From Bacteroidia bacterium (GTDB lineage Bacteria > Bacteroidota > Bacteroidia > Flavobacteriales > NORP286), in contig JAESTI010000191.1 in NCBI GenBank assembly GCA_016763665.1, forward strand, positions 1-6,568: a DNA stretch of 6,568 nucleotides, in the 5' to 3' direction. Shown one piece after another: positions 6,005-6,568 of this stretch (its first letter is position 1; every line of letters begins with the position of its first letter). The notes under the pieces are model-generated. The model was not told the origin of the DNA, did not search any database, and worked only from the letters and a program-made list of their open reading frames with translations. The position numbers were made by a program, and so were the translations under genes.

Positions 6005-6439
6005 TTAAAGTTTAAATTGAAGCTTTACAGTATTTCCGTTATTTTCGTATTCGCATGAATCGGACAAACTGCGCATTAAAAACACACCTCTTCCTGTTGC
6101 TTTTTCTATGTTTTCAGGAGCAGTGGGATCAGGTAAATTTTCATGATCAAAGCCGGGACCTTGATCAGCCACTTTAAATTCTAAATTTCCAGAAGATTCA
6201 ACAAATTGAATATCAACACGTTTACTCTCGTTTGTTTGATTTCCGTGAAAAATAGCGTTGTTAACAGCTTCCGTTAATGCAACTAAAATATTACCATAAA
6301 GCTCATCTCTGAAATTAAGCAACTTTTGAATCTTTTCAATAAAGTTTTCAACTTGGGTAATGTTTTCAGGTTTTGAAGTTATGGTTAATGCGAGTTCTCC
6401 CTGGGCTTTCTGCATAACTAATTCTTCTTCGTGGCTCAT
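6005..6439 (-). CDS. RsbW/SpoIIAB-like ATP-binding protein (putative anti-sigma factor serine kinase)
   Basis: This 144-residue protein is a single GHKL ATPase domain of the HATPase_c_2 type found in anti-sigma serine kinases such as RsbW and SpoIIAB. The N box is E57-x2-N60-N61-x3-H65 in 'LTEAVNNAIFHGN', the G1 box is 'DQGPGFD' (92-98), and the G2 loop is 'ATGRGVFLM' (114-122), so the ATP-binding residues look intact. There is no histidine phosphoacceptor, receiver or membrane segment, so it is not a complete sensor kinase. In Bacillus such proteins bind a sigma factor and phosphorylate an STAS anti-anti-sigma partner. No STAS, sigma or PP2C gene is visible here, so the target is unknown. 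The ATG directly follows the TAA of the upstream gene without a base between, which suggests translational coupling. ybeY follows downstream on the same strand. Confidence 0.88.
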   Translation of the reverse strand: MSHEEELVMQKAQGELALTITSKPENITQVENFIEKIQKLLNFRDELYGNILVALTEAVNNAIFHGNQTNESKRVDIQFVESSGNLEFKVADQGPGFDHENLPDPTAPENIEKATGRGVFLMRSLSDSCEYENNGNTVKLQFKL

Positions 6440-6568
6440 TTATTGATCTAATTTTTGGAAGTACCTATTTACTTTATCTTTGTAATATGGATTAAGTGAT
6501 GGAGGTACTGTTTTCAGTAATTCTATTTCATTTTCCTTTAACCTTTTATACTCTTGAAATGTAATTAG
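6440..6568 (-). CDS. C-terminal 42 residues of an unidentified protein, 5' part outside the window
   Basis: On the minus strand the frame is open from 6568 to TAA at 6442-6440, giving 42 residues, a charged helical start ('FQEYKRLKENEIELLK') followed by 'TVPPSLNPYYKDKVNRYFQ'. The stop touches the ATG of the ATP-binding protein gene, a layout typical of one operon, and this supports the frame being real. The 'YYKDKVNRYF' ending faintly resembles the tail of the large DUF4175 membrane proteins that I recall beside this type of ATP-binding protein in Bacteroidota. That identification is a guess from context. Confidence 0.6.
   Translation of the reverse strand, partial: LITFQEYKRLKENEIELLKTVPPSLNPYYKDKVNRYFQKLDQ

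Noticed and set aside
6475..6482. TATCTTTG on the plus strand, resembling a -7 promoter box
   Set aside because: It lies antisense inside a coding frame and has no gene in view downstream on the plus strand within the window.

Overview
The window looks like chromosomal DNA of a Bacteroidota bacterium, probably Cytophagales or a related lineage. It is AT-rich, starts lack clear Shine-Dalgarno sequences, and a TAnnTTTG-type -7 promoter box precedes mnmG. The lipoprotein start, the YbeY variant and the MnmG sequence also have the flavour of that phylum. This placement is inference from sequence style, not from a marker phylogeny.

Layout. Positions 1-1296 (+) hold the 3' part of a LutB-type iron-sulfur lactate-utilization protein whose start lies left of the window. 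Positions 1397-2068 (+) encode a threonine-rich, lipocalin-like lipoprotein, closed by a strong intrinsic terminator at 2089-2121. An imperfect palindrome of about 110 bp (2135-2244) fills the gap to the convergent mnmG (2253-4115, -). The 176-bp gap between mnmG and the divergent GNAT acetyltransferase (4292-4717, +) carries an mnmG -7 box, a perfect 16-bp parS palindrome and two short inverted repeats. Further right, a minus-strand series reads, in order of transcription: the end of an unidentified gene (6568-6440), an RsbW-like ATP-binding protein (6439-6005), ybeY (5917-5501), a second parS site, and a putative outer-membrane beta-barrel protein (5472-4798).

How it fits together. MnmG (tRNA wobble-uridine modification) and YbeY (16S rRNA maturation) are core translation-quality genes. 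The RsbW-like protein abuts its upstream neighbour as TAA-ATG, which suggests translational coupling. The two parS sites, 1.3 kb apart and beside mnmG (gidA), suggest that this is part of the ParB-bound centromere region near the replication origin. The GNAT and barrel genes lie between ybeY and mnmG, bounded by the two parS sites, and may be an accessory insertion there.

No tRNA, rRNA, CRISPR array, transposase or phage gene was seen. The parS pair and the large palindrome are the most notable non-coding signals; I do not see a clearly new multi-gene system.
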